From Galbula dea (Eukaryota > Chordata > Aves > Piciformes > Galbulidae): a DNA stretch of 64,000 bases. Both the position numbers and the translations under genes were made by a program. The stretch lies in contig VWZX01008184.1 in NCBI GenBank assembly GCA_013399015.1, forward strand, positions 744,001 through 808,000, written 5' to 3'. Of the stretch, positions 12,398 through 24,481 are shown one piece after another. The notes beneath the pieces are model-generated. The model searched no databases and had not been told where the DNA came from. It saw only the letters and a list, made by a program, of their open reading frames with translations. Position 1 is the first letter of the stretch; every line of letters begins with the position of its first letter.

Positions 12398-14605
12398 AGA
12401 GAGGGATGGGAGAATGGTTGGAAGAACATCTTAAAGAAATCCCTATTAAAACTTATTCCCCTCTTCTGCTGACAACTCCTGGCTAAGGCTGATCTATGTT
12501 TTATTTTCAGTGTCAAGACAAGGCAATAATACTATCCCTTCAGTTTAGAAGATTTCTGGCAGCTTTTGCATTGTTTACAACAGTAACAGAAACTGTTTGT
12601 AATATTTTAGAAGGTCTAAATCTTCTGTCATACTCTCACAATGCCTTTATTTGGCAGAAAAAAATAGATTTCAATAATAAAAGGGGTGACAAACTGACAA
12701 AAGCTGGAAATCAAAGCTAAATCACAATTGCCTGCACATAGCACAATAGTGTCACTGAGACAGAAAGCCTTAAACCCCACAAACAACAGGAATTTACATT
12801 GTAAATACAACTCCAACTACAGGTGAGAGTCAGTGCCTGCCTCTGTAATTAATTTTCTTCTTCACCTTCATGCCTCAGACATCTGGAGATTATACATCAC
12901 ATCATTAGCAGCAAATCACTCCTGAGGCTTTTTTCCTAGATAATATTGTTCCCCAGATTTATGTTTCATTCCCATAGTAGATTCTAGTTACCATATGAAT
13001 GAACAGGACTCTGCAACAAAACCTAGAAGCCAGATCTTCTCCCAGTGGCTCAATGGATACACTGGAATCACTGTGGAATAACTCCAGTACTTCAGGAGAA
13101 CTACTCCAGATTCAAAGTTTGGACCACAGGGAGTTTTCCCTTTTACACCATAAAGTGTGGGCTCATGGTTGAAGTCTGAGACACACTTCAGTGTCCACAG
13201 GGCTCTCCCATTACAGGGACAAAGCAGCAAGGTTGCTGGCTACATGTCACATTCTCCATCCAATTTAGGCCTTCACCCTTAAATCACCAAAGAACTTGGA
13301 ATTCACTAACTTCCAGAAGACAAGTCAGTAAGAGCAGAAGCAGGTTGCCTTAAACTTTAAAAGCAGATTCCTTCTACATGTGGTGTTTCTTCACCATTTG
13401 TCACTGCCTATTAGCTAATAACAGCAGCAGGTTGGTGGTGGTTTAGCTTCTGCTTAAGAAACGATGCCACCAAATGTTAGGAGAAGAAATCAGTAAGTTA
13501 GGTCTTCTGCTGAGAAATGTGTGGAATCAAGCTCCTGTTGAGCCAGATAAGGGCTGCATTAGCTCTCAGCAGTTGTTTGCTGGTGTTTGCATTACAGAAG
13601 CAGCATGTTATGCTGGAAGGTAAATGCCTGACTCAGTTTGTTGGCTGCCTTGTCAGGAAGAAGACCTTCTGAAAACTTCATAGGATCATTCAGGTATCTA
13701 GCAAATTTAAGATGTCTAAAGTTATGAATGGGCAGATGGAAGCACTTGAGCACATTAAGAAGAATGGTAAAGATATTCAGAGCAACACACTTACTTTGAT
13801 CTTCCTGAATAAGAAAACAGGTGTAGCTACAACATGTCCTCTCTCCTCCTAGCCCAGTGTCCTCGGCACCTTCTGAAGACCCCAGCCCTTGAACAATGCC
13901 TGTGTTTGTGCAAACTGCTGCTGGCACCCCGAGAATGACATTGTATTTGGATGGCTGAGGGCTGCTGTGGCAAGGAAGAAAATGGTTTCTTTCTAAAACA
14001 TGTCAGTGTGGGGCTGAGAGTGTGCTTTTGGGGATTGCCAAACCCATAGACAGTCCTGTAACACAACTGCTTGGCGTGGACCGAGGAGGCTTTGGCAGGT
14101 GTCAGGCCAGAGTGAATGCCTGGACCTGACAATATGTCAGATGAGCTCTGGCCTAGGGTAATTTTGTCTAATTCAGCATTTTCTGTACTAATGTTTTTAT
14201 TGTGAAACACCCAGACTTTGTCAAGAGCAGGGTTAAAACATCTGTAACCCCCCACGAGCAAATGGGACTGTAAAGTGGCAGAGAAAAGTCCGTTTTTATT
14301 TCTGCTTCTAAATGATGGCTTTTATGAGAGCTGTTAGATGACTGAGAGCCTGAAGTTCTCTGGATTCTGAACTGTGCATATTTTAAAGATATAAATAGCT
14401 TTTGTTCAAAGTGGCTGTGTTTTACAGACTGGATACAGCAGCTTCTGCTTGTCTCACTGCAACAATTTCCTCTGATTTAGTGTCTATAAAACTCTTTTCT
14501 TTTCTCCGTTTCCAACACTGTGCTACTTCATTTTTTAACAGCAGCATTTACAAGGCAACCAGACACAATAACTACATTATTCCTGTACTAAAGAACAAAA
14601 CTTAC

Positions 14606-14939
14606 CTTGTTTGATAGGCTGCTGATTAGAGAAGGTGAGAGGAGTAACGAGGAATTTGGTTTCAGCTACCTGGACCCAGTGGTGCAGAATTTTGATCGTC
14701 CAGACACCGGGGCGCAGGGGTAAATTCAAAGGGGGTTTGTAGTGAGTGAATTCAGCACTGGATTCAATAAGAATATCATAGGTTGCAGCAATGACATTCA
14801 CAGGATCCACCCAAATGACAGTGACAGTGACATTGGGGCCTTTTCCCCATTTCTGCATGCCCACTGGCTCATCTGTTGGCCCCAGGAGGCCTCCAAAGTT
14901 CCGGAAAAGCCTTTCCTTGGCGTCCCATTCGGTGCCAAT
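14606..14939 (-). CDS. XYLT1: XYLT1 exon 11 (C-terminal domain, DXD-like motif)
   Basis: This exon is 334 bp, 111 codons (residues 437-547) plus one base of Glu548. It begins IGTEWDAKERLFRNFGGLLG, continues DEPVGMQKWGKGPNVTVTVI with an N-V-T sequon, then YDILIESSAEFTHYKPPLNL and HHWVQVAETKFLV, and ends SNQQPIKQ. Residues 440-442 are Glu-Trp-Asp and align with the human DWD motif at 745-747, so the first acidic residue is Glu rather than Asp (codon gaa). The rest of the exon is very close to the mammalian protein, and the acceptor gatttcag and donor aag|gtaagt (full consensus) leave no doubt about the exon. See the separate finding on the EWD motif. Confidence 0.97.
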
Positions 14940-17900
14940 CTGAAATCAAAGACCACAGTGCTGTTAATAGCATTCACCTCTGTGAGCATCTAAGCCCCTT
15001 TGGTCAAATCAGGGCTCTCAAGATACCCTAATGACAGGGCTTTCTCTAGTGATATGAATTATCTATACACACAGAAAGACTGATGGTGACATGAGCTACG
15101 ATGAGGTGGACCCGAACTGTGAGACTCTTTGAATGCAAAGGTTGGGTTTTTTGGTCCAACTGTCTACTTTTGACTGATAGAAAGGTTTTCTTTATCTTAA
15201 GAGTGAGATAGCAGGCTATAGCAGCTTCCTCTGTGTGGAAGCAATCAATAAAGGACCGAGTCTAGCCACTGAACACAGGTGATGTATAGAAAAGAAATGG
15301 ACCCCATCACCTCCTGGGTCAACACAAAGTATCATACATTTGAGAGAGAACTTTCAAGCTGAGACCTACCCAGTTACTGCTAAGACCAAGGAAAAGGCTT
15401 TGACTGACTTTAGGACATGTCACATCAGGTCCTTTACTATACCCTATGCATGAGATGCTGTCTCTTTGCATTCCCTTCCTGCCTGATGGGGGAAGTTATT
15501 TCTGGCAAACCCTTTTCTTACTGTCATAGTAATGACATTGTTTTTTATTTATTCACTAACTAACAGTAAAGCAGCTGGTTCACCAGCTAGTGTAAATATT
15601 TAATGGACCTTTCTTTTTCCTAGCAGCTTTCATATTTCAGTGCTTTTGAGATGAATTTTAATGGTTCTCCCATAAGCCAGGGATGATACTAACTTACAAG
15701 CTGTTGCCATTAACACTTGTACACTCCTGAAAGTAAGCATGAAAAGGCAGTAGCTGGCCTTCCTGGGCCATCTGAAAGGCTTTTTGCTTTGCTAGCACTA
15801 AACCTAGCATGTCTATATGTGGCTGACTTAATGAACCACTTCCACCAGTTCTCAGGAAGGACACTTGGTGGATGGCAGTACTGAAGGCTGCCTATTTGCT
15901 TGTGGAGCAAGTGTCCTCCTCACCTGCCCCATAAGGTCCTGTTCCCAGGATCTCAAATCAAAAGTGATCAATATCAAACCAAAAGGTTTGAGGGACTTCA
16001 TCTGAATGCTTTAGCTCCTTTTGGCAAGCAGACATCTGATGTCCTTCCTTGGAGAGACAGCCAGATGTTTTGGCCAGCCTGGCAGTGAAACCCTTCAGGG
16101 TCCTTCAGGTCTTCTCTGGCCTTAATCTCCAAACAAACAGTGTACATGACCTACAAGTTGATTTGTTCTCCATAGCCAAACCCTGAGATTTCTCAAGCAG
16201 TCTCCAGAGGCCCATGCACACACAGACAGGATCCTCTCTTTCAGCAGATGTGGATATTGAACATTTCCCCAACACAGAGTTGCCCTTGCCCCTAATCTTC
16301 ACCTCACACAGGCATGGTCAGAACCTGCTTTTCTGAAAGCATAGCAAATAATTGTAGCTCATTTGCTTCATAGGTTTTTCTTCTAGTTTTCATCTCATTT
16401 CATGAGCATAAGTGGTTCCAAGACCAGGCCAAAATCCTCCCAAATCTTACCTGATGCCTACCTACTACCTCTGATACCTGTACAGGAAACTGTCTAGTCC
16501 CAAATCCCTTCTAAATAAATCACTGTGGTTGGCAGACAAATTACAGGAGGCCTGCAAGCAAAAAAAGCTCCAAGGCCAGGAGAATAAAGCTCTACCATCC
16601 TAAATCCATCTGTCATCATACAAATTCCTCCTACTGGACTATGATGCTGCAGAATGAGACAAAAATGAGCCTTTCACTACTCTGCAATCCAGACAGCAGA
16701 ATCACTGGTATTTCAGAGGTATTTCATCTAGCACATGAGCTAATCAAACCAGACAGTGTAGCCCAGATATCAGACCCAAGCACTGACTGCCTGGAGGAGC
16801 TGTCAGTATGAACTCTCCTGACAAGACCAACTGAATAGGTATGGAAATAAGCTGAGGAAGGAAATTTCCTGACCAGATCTTATTATCCACCCTGCCAAGC
16901 CTTCACTGAGTGCAGCCCTGGCACACCTACCAGGGCTCAAGGGACCTGGAAATAACACAGCCACAACATGTGAAACAAATCTACATCCTCCTGGGCAAAG
17001 AGAAGCCTACAGGGAAACTCTTTCCACCATCTTTGATATTTCTTACTGAAGAACTCCTTGAAGAAAGCTTACTTCATCCTCAGAAATGGAAACATTCATC
17101 CCTGACAACCAACTATTTCCCTCTCTTTAGTCTCTCATCCCTGGGCAAAGAAATCAGAGAGTTACAATCCTCATGCTACTGCCACGTTAGCAGGTGAGAT
17201 CCTGCCCCAACCTCCAGGTGACACTGCTCAACACAAAAGGTTGACACAAAAGATGTTGAGATGTGCTCAGATGCTTTCCCATGCTGCACAGCTTACAGTA
17301 CAAGCTGGTTTTAGAAGTACAGCCTTTTAAAGACAATTCTACTTAAAGCACTGGTTGACACCTCTTCCCTTGGACTCAATACAGCTGAGTTCCCACTACT
17401 GAGAGGTCTGATTTTACAGGCCAGGGGATACTACAGTCCTAGAATATTTTTCATTGCCACTTAAAACATTTTAAGTAGCTTGCACTTTCAAATGGAATAC
17501 ACAAACTGTGGGATGGAATCAATCAGCAATGATTATCTGATAAACTATGAAGGGATGTGCCACAGAAACTTGACATTTTCCACATCATTATTTTAATCAC
17601 CATGATTCTGAGCTTCAAGAGCAGGCACTGGGTATGTTTGGAAAGCTAGAACTCTCTCATTGGCTCAAACCTCCTGTTTTTATCTCTGTTCAGCCCCAAG
17701 ATAAAATTTTCCCAAGATAAATTATGCCTTGATTATGGGTTTGTGTCTCATTGCTCACCACAAACAGGACCATTAGGTTCACACAATGCACACTAATTGC
17801 CTGCCACCTAGTTTATTTTATTCTCTGTGATGAATCACAAGTCTTAACAAGACCAGAAATGAACTTAGTGTTCAGCTGATATATGGCAGAGCTCAGACTT

Positions 17901-20560
17901 TCAGTACTGCACAGCAGATCAATCTTCCTCCCTCCCTCCATGGAAAAGTTGCCATGAAGCCAGGCTGGTAGGATACATACTGTGTGGCTTGTGCACAAGC
18001 CAATTTTAGGAGGTGTGGGAGTTTCAGGCTTGGAAATCATCTCTCCTGGATTTCCTGTAAGTTTAGGTTGTTTTACTCAGCCCAAGAGTGAGTGCAGGAG
18101 CTGTGCTGCCACTGAAATGCTATCAGTAACCCCACTGGCTGTTAAGCAGCCCAGACAGCTCATTTTTATCCCCCCCACTTGTCTTTACATGGTGTATGGT
18201 GAAATCTGCTTGTTGGGAAGAAAAGTCTGAGGAGGGGAAGGGCTGACTGGAGAGATCTTATTGTCTCTACTGCAATTTCAGCTGTGCAGCAGGGTCACAA
18301 AATACACCCCAGAGCAGAGTCAAGGCAGCTCTTCCTGCTGGCCTCGCTGGTGTGGGCTGGGAGAGGGAAGAAAGCTCTGAGCTAAAAAGGCCCCACTCAG
18401 CTTTAAAATTCCTGCCAGATCATGGGGTGAAAGTTGTTGAAGAGCCAGCAGTTCTATGTCCCAATAAGCACAAATCCTCATTTTCTTTTCTGCTGTTTAA
18501 CTTGTGAACTCTAATGCCCTCATCTTAGCTGAACTGCTAAGTTTGTTTTCCACTTGCTGGACTTGGACCAAGAAGTGGCATCCTGAGAAGCAGTAGCTGA
18601 TCAGAGGCTTTCCAGCCACACCAGAGTTGAAGAGGTTAATGCTGGATTTATACCACAGTAACTGGGAGAATAATTTGGCTGAGGGACAGAGATGCCTGCA
18701 GGCCAAGGGAAGACAGTAAGTAAAATAAACAATTAAGAAATGATTAAATGACTTTGTACCTTCTAGTCTTCTAAAGTATGAATCATTTATGAAAGGATAG
18801 GACAATATTTAAGGAGTTTAGGTGAGGAAAAAAATAATGAAAACCAGGAAGCAGCTACCAAACCCCTTCTTCTGTCTTCCAAATGGAAGAAAATGCCTCC
18901 TTACCCTGAAGAAAAAGCTCACCAGTGATCAAATCCTGCCCATGGTTTGCACTCACTTGGTTTCACTGCAGCAGCAGCAGTTCCTACAGGGCTGCTTACA
19001 GACCAGCTGTGGTCCATGAGGCTGTGAAGAGCAGCTCATTAGTCCTGTGGAATCCAGGGATCCTCCCTGCAGGGTGAGACACTCCACAGAGCTGTGGGCA
19101 CAGGGCAGTGAAGAGGCCACTGACATGCCACCACCTCTTCTGGCAGGGAAGGCACTGTTCCTGCAGGACATCTGTCAACCAGGTTCATGCTTGCTGCAGG
19201 GCTAGTTTTTGGGGACAAAAGGTGCACTGAGGCCAGGGGGGAACCTGGCAAGTGGCCACTGAGTAAAACATGGTCCCAAATTTGCTTCCTCTCTAGGACT
19301 CTTTGAGCTCTAGAATAGTGAGATCAATACATTTCTTTTGATCATAGGACTAGAAAAAACTCTTCCTGCTGCCAGCCTGGTTCTTAAAAGAGAAGGATCC
19401 AGAGCAGGCATCAGGATGAAAGTAAGATTAAAGTTATCAAATAAACAGCAGAAATACTCCATAAAAAAATATCAAATCACAGGAATTAAAGCTCCTCTGA
19501 CCATTTATCACTGCATGAAATGGCAAGTGTACCATCAGACACCTTGATAAATGAAACACACTTTCCATCCATCTCTTTAATGGGACATTAGTGTCATGGA
19601 TTTGCCATGCACACCAAAACACTGAGTCCTACCTAGGCATTTCTTAATTGCCCAAGAAGATGGTAATTTATGGACTTGGCCATAATGACTGGAACACATT
19701 TGTTCAATCAATTTTATACCTTAATTGAAATTTGTGGTTTAACAAGAAAAATAATGAAATGAAGTGCTCAGACAGTTGTATCTTAAAACCAGAACACAGA
19801 TGTCAGGTTCTATTAATGGTCAACTTTCCTGATGTCTTTTAGGGTGCATTTTTTACACTCTATGTCAGATCATGAGACAAATTCCTAGATGAAATAACAG
19901 GATTTGTGGGAAATCTCAGCCACTGCTGTGACAGTCTTCTCTTTCATGTTACAACATGAATATTCTGCTCACATGTGGCACCGGTGCCTGACTATCACTA
20001 ATTTTATGAGGGTTTTTTCAGCATCCTCTTGAGAGGAACACTTACCACATCACCATTCACATCTGGAGCTGCAGAAACATGGCATTTTTCCCAGGTATCT
20101 CTCACAGCACTCAAAACAATCACAAGACTTTTAAGTTAACAAGCCCTCTTTACAACAGTAAATGCCTACAGTTGGTTCTTAGAACAAGAGAGAGAGAAGA
20201 CACTCAGAGAAAAGTCTAAGTGAGGGTTGACCACAGAACTGGCAACAGCATCTCCTTCAGTGAATCACAGAATCATCTGAACTGACCTCGAAGATCATCT
20301 AGTTCCAAGCCCCCTGCCACAGGCAGGGATACCACACACTAACCCAGGTTGCCCAGGGCCACATCCAGCCTGGCCTTGAACACTGCCAGGGATGAGGTAT
20401 CCCTGATAATGAAGGTGAGGAACATTATGCTAGAGAGCTGCTGTCACCTAAAAATTACCTGGAAATAGAGTTTCCAAAGGCTGTTGAAGACATGAACTCA
20501 TTAGCATGCAGTCCCTCCAGAGGCACATGACATTTGGGATGGCTGGCTCCCAACACCTAC
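14940..20560 (-). other. XYLT1: XYLT1 intron 10
   Basis: A 5.6-kb intron between exons 10 and 11, with a gtaggt donor and a gatttcag acceptor. The only interspersed repeat recognised is the CR1 3' fragment at 20261-20405. The rest is unique, CpG-poor sequence with short chance open frames. A T-rich stretch lies at 15540-15610. Confidence 0.85.
20261..20405 (-). mobile_element. CR1 LINE 3' fragment
   Basis: Plus-strand text runs from gaatcacagaatcat through gatcatctagttccaagccc and ggttgcccagggccacatcc to ggccttgaacactgccaggg. This is the reverse complement of a CR1 3' end, including the tail repeat of the ATTCTRTG type, so the element lies on the minus strand. About 145 bp remain. It is severely 5'-truncated, non-coding and located in intron 10. 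Confidence 0.92.
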
Positions 20561-20756
20561 CTCTGAGAACTGCAACCTTCCAAAATCGCTTGGCGGACTC
20601 GCGATCTTGAAGACTTTCTTTGGCATCACCCAGGTCTCCAAAGTTTCTAGTTTACTGACAGCCAGGTTGGTTGCATGGTGTCTGATCAGGAAGCCTTGGA
20701 AACGGTCAGCAAGGAAGTAAAGGTGGACAGAAACTGGATGGCCCATGGGGTAGTAG
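20561..20756 (-). CDS. XYLT1: XYLT1 exon 10 (C-terminal domain)
   Basis: This exon is 196 bp: one base completing Arg371 (cg|c), then 65 codons (residues 372-436). It begins YYPMGHPVSVHLYFLADRFQ and includes HHATNLAVSKLETLETWVMP, then ends SDFGRLQFSE. The frame is open upstream of the acceptor as well, but the match to the family starts exactly after ctgttttacag. The donor gag|gtaggt is good and leaves phase 0. It belongs to the XylT C-terminal domain, a beta-sandwich-like module specific to xylosyltransferases and absent from other GT14 enzymes. A CR1 fragment lies about 160 bp downstream in intron 10. Confidence 0.96.
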
Positions 20757-23700
20757 CTGTAAAACAGCACAGGCACGCGCTCATCGGTTGCACGAGAGAC
20801 ATGAAATCTCCATTTCCTCGGAGCTAATGGTTTCAGAAGCATTCATCTCAACTAGAAAATCCACCACCCTACATTAAGAGATTTCAAATGTGTTCCATGA
20901 CTCACTATCAAATATTCTTAGGCTGTTCCAATTACCCTCAGAACACGTTACTAAGAATATATGCTCATTTAGAACACAAGCACAGCTCTAAGCTCTTTAG
21001 GAGATACCTCTGCATGCCAGAAAGCTCCCTTCCCTTACTACCTCTTCTGGGTAAAAGATGCCACCCAGAGCTATACCTTGTTAGGCTGCAGCACCGTTTG
21101 CTAGGATAAACAATGTTAAAGAGATGTGCCCACTGCTCCACATCGGGTGGCCTTCTCTGTTGCGCCCTTGGCAGGGTTAGTCCCTAGAGATGCCTGGCTG
21201 TGGCAGTGCCTGGTCGCTCGCTGCGGGCCAGCAGCAGATGGGGACAGCAGAGGGTGCTGCGAGGCCAGGCGTGGGCCAGCTGATGCCCTGCTCCATTCCC
21301 TGGGCTAGAGCTGAGCCCCAACCCATTCTCCAAGGGAACTGCAGCGAAGGACACCAGGATCCAGGCTCCAAATGCAGGTCTCCTTCATCTGAGAACAAAG
21401 AAAGTTCACCTTCCTTAAAGACTTGAGGGTGATTTTGCAGTGGATATTTTCCTCGTCATTAAAAACAAACAGAAGAAAAGGTCAAACAAATAGGAAAAAC
21501 CTCTCCTCAGGAGGTATGGAAGCATTCAGTTCCAGTTTGGATTTAAAGACATTGAAGTCATGGTTTCCAATAATTAAAATTTATGGCCTGTTGTTTGCTA
21601 TAGTCCCAGAAAGATCTGCAATGATATTTGTGTCTATATGGATGCATAAATAATTAAAAGCATGTTATTCATAGCTCTGAAATAAAATATTTTGCTGCTT
21701 TACAGCGCTGACATTAGCTGTGAATCAAGTGTGTTTGCAACAGGTTTCAAACTAACCAGAATCACACCATTCACCAGTCAAGTCAGCTAATTCTGACTCC
21801 TCATGCCAGCTATTATATCTCAAGACATAAGCTCTATGAGGAGCTAAACACAAGAAGTACTTTCCATCACATGAAACCAGCAACACCCAGAAGGAAATCT
21901 CTAGAGCTTCAGAAATAAACATAATGAGACAGGGCACAAACAGGGCCAGCAGTGATGGACTGAGGAAAAACACTGCAAAGTTACACAGCCAACACCAGCA
22001 ACAATCTGACTGCTGTTCCTAGGACTAAGGCCTCCTGTTTTATATGTGTGCAGCACAAATATTTACAATATCCTTGAAATAGCCTGAGTAAATTGTCTCT
22101 TGGCAGCAGTGAGTAAAAATGCCTGGAGATGGAGAGAAATAAATTTAATCTCAATCACACATTAATGCTGCTTCCACTGAAGATGCTGAGATACAATCTA
22201 ATTTGGTACCAGAGCAGTCTGCAGGGGGCATGGCTAGCTGAGGCTGGGAGCTAGCCCTTGCTAGAAATGTGTCCATGGCAGCTTCTCTTAGAATAAAAGT
22301 CTCCTGGGTCGCTGTGGGTGGCAGCATGGGGCTGACTCCAAACAGGAGCTTGAAGCTGGAGAGGCTTTGCTGGCAGTGCCTGCAAGAGGTGTGAAATGTG
22401 CTGGAGTGGTGAGTGCAGGATCAGCTCATTTCCTGCTACTGTTAGCCATCACAGCAAAGGCAATACTGTCAAGGTGCTGAGCCCAAATATGTCCCTGCTG
22501 CTGTTACTGTGCTAGAGACATGGAGAATCACGAGAGGGGAAAGAGGCAGCGTAGCTCTGCACACACCTAAGAAGACAGCACAGTATCAAGTGAGAAGGAA
22601 TCTGAATCAGAAACCTTTCTGTGATTTACACTGGCTGCTGACTCAGAGTGTTTTGAGGGGGCTCAGGCAGGTATGAAAATGAAGCCTTCCCTCCATTTCA
22701 CTGTTTGCAATCCCTCCCTGCATCGTTTCATGAGGCTCCAGCCTCCTGTAAAGGAGCCATGCTTTATCCCAGAGACAGCTGCAATCAGTGGTGGATGACA
22801 TGGCTTCCTATCTGTAATCTCAGCAAGCTTGAAAAGCACCTTGAGACCCTGTGCAATCAGAAGCTCCCCAGAAATAAAATCGATTATTGACATAAATCAT
22901 CATCAGAACACTGGCAAAAGGAGCACACACAAAAGTAATTGTCAAATTATTTCAGTACTGGGTGTACATGGCTCCCATCCCCTCTTCTAGCTTCACTTTG
23001 CAGGATAAATGATCCAGGACTTCTTGAGCTCTGCCTCTATTTTATATAAGGAAGGCATATTTCTAGTGATTATTTCTGTCTAATTGTTATTGATCTCCTA
23101 CTGCTTTGCACTGGTAACCTTCACTGACAAAGCTGTAATAGGAATCTTGATCACCTCTTGCCACATCTTTCTAAATGGGCCATTGCTCAGCACTTCCATC
23201 AGTAAGCAGGAAGGTCAAGGCACACTCAGTTCTCTCTTGAGAACACGAGAGGGGCAAAGTCCAGCCATGAAAGCACAAGGACTGTCTTCAGTATTTGATG
23301 ACTTAGGCTCTATCTGTTTTCTATTAGGATGAAAAAAAAAAAAGCAGGGTCCACAAAATACATTCTCAAGAAGGAATTAAGAGACTGTAAAGTAAGGCTT
23401 TAAAAGATTAACCCTCTCTGCTTTGAACATAAACAGCTTCAGATGTGTTTGCAGGCAGCAAACGTCTACCACGAAGAGAGCCTTTTCTGTGCAAGTCCTA
23501 ACTCCAGGAACTCTTTCTTCAAATCCCTCTTAGACTGAATTCTTTGCTAGGCTTACAGGTGAAAAAGGAATCTAGAATATGGGGCTTTCCCTTTAAAGAA
23601 TAAGGAGCTCTCTGGTACATGTATATACACCTACATTTTCTTTATTTGCTGCTAGAGGATCTCACCAGTTGCCACACTTTTGGCACAGACAGCTTTACCA

Positions 23701-24218
23701 AGTAGGCAAAGTGAGCTCCAGCAAGTAGTTCTCTGCACTCCATGTGGGCACTCATGGGAACAAACAAGCAAGGACCATTAACCTGACTGTTCAGATTAAT
23801 TCTGAAATCCTGCCCTTTGCTTTTGGTAAGCATAATAGAGGTGAACATGACCTCTGCTGCAATCACACAGAGGGTTTAGGAGCTGTGGGTATAATACACT
23901 TGCTGAAATTAATCAAGAAAACGCAGCAGTGGGGATAGTGCTGCCCAACTGGAACCTGTCAGTCTTCATCAGGCTGGAGAGGAGCTCCTTAAAAGTGCAG
24001 CAAACAGGTCACATAATGTCAACTCTGAATAACCAATGCTTTATTATGAGCATAAGTACTCCTGGAAACCAGCGCTGTACACTTGCAGCTGCCTGCCTCT
24101 GGTCGTGACAGCGTGCTCCAGCCAGCCACAGCCAAGCAGACAAACCTCTGCCTGCTCTTGGCAGCTTATTCTGTGTCCCCTGAAAGACCCAGAGCCAGAG
24201 AAGCAGACTCAGACTAAC
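20757..24218 (-). other. XYLT1: XYLT1 intron 9
   Basis: A 3.5-kb intron between exons 9 and 10. It contains a GC- and CpG-richer patch at about 21140-21275 with a CTCF-like motif at 21244-21259, and a 12-A run at 23332-23343. Otherwise it is unique sequence. The open frames here (60-80 codons) look like chance. Confidence 0.85.
21244..21259 (+). promoter_or_regulatory. Candidate CTCF-binding motif
   Basis: ACAGCAGAGGGTGCTG closely matches the vertebrate CTCF core (CCASYAGRGGGCRS type), with A at the first position and T for C within the G-rich core as the main departures. It lies in a patch with seven CpGs between 21144 and 21271, inside intron 9. The assignment is by motif reading only. Confidence 0.35.
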
Positions 24219-24481
24219 CGGCAGCTGTTGTCCCCAGCAGCATGGAAGGAAGTCTCGGCTCTCCGCAGCCCCAGGCGGGAGAAGGCGTGGTACATGGTGA
24301 GGGCGACGTCGCTGAGGGTGTGCACGCCGTCAGGTTCATCGTAGACGTTCTCCCAGTAGGACCTGAGCCCGGGGGTGCCAGATGGGTAGTTGCCATACAA
24401 GTAGTAGTCCAACTGCCCAATGATCTCCTGATTCACTACAGCTTCAAATTTACGGGCAAAGAAAGTTGGCCTGGCAGTCTG
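24219..24481 (-). CDS. XYLT1: XYLT1 exon 9 (start of XylT C-terminal domain)
   Basis: This exon is 263 bp, 87 codons (residues 284-370) plus the first two bases of Arg371. It begins QTARPTFFARKFEAVVN; Arg293 aligns with human Arg598, another Desbuquois type 2 position, and is intact. It continues with DYYLYGNYPSGTPGLRSYWE and YDEPDGVHTLSDVALTMYHA, then ends AAGDNSC(R). Two possible acceptors sit three bases apart (accgcag|cag|act). The upstream one was chosen because it gives FQQTARP as in the human protein; use of the other would drop one Gln. The donor is ccg|gttagt, weaker than average. The exon is GC- and CpG-richer than its introns, as is usual for conserved coding sequence in a bird genome. 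Confidence 0.95.

Larger units (their letters stand above)
6350..14605 (-). other. XYLT1: XYLT1 intron 11
   Basis: An 8.3-kb intron between exons 11 and 12 with a consensus donor (gtaagt) and an ag acceptor. It holds an AT dinucleotide run at 9071-9096, a pyrimidine-rich tract near 11342-11377, a GT run at 12379-12397 and a tRNA-T-arm-like hairpin at 9109-9125. Several open frames of 100-160 codons exist (for example 9717-10175, 10939-11415 and 13827-14261), but none shows a domain, splice logic or codon bias of a gene. No CR1 was recognised. Confidence 0.85.

Noticed and set aside
13827..14261. 144-codon minus-strand frame in intron 11
   Set aside because: No recognisable family, no splice fit with exon 11 or 12 (phases of those exons already join perfectly), low-complexity basic end.
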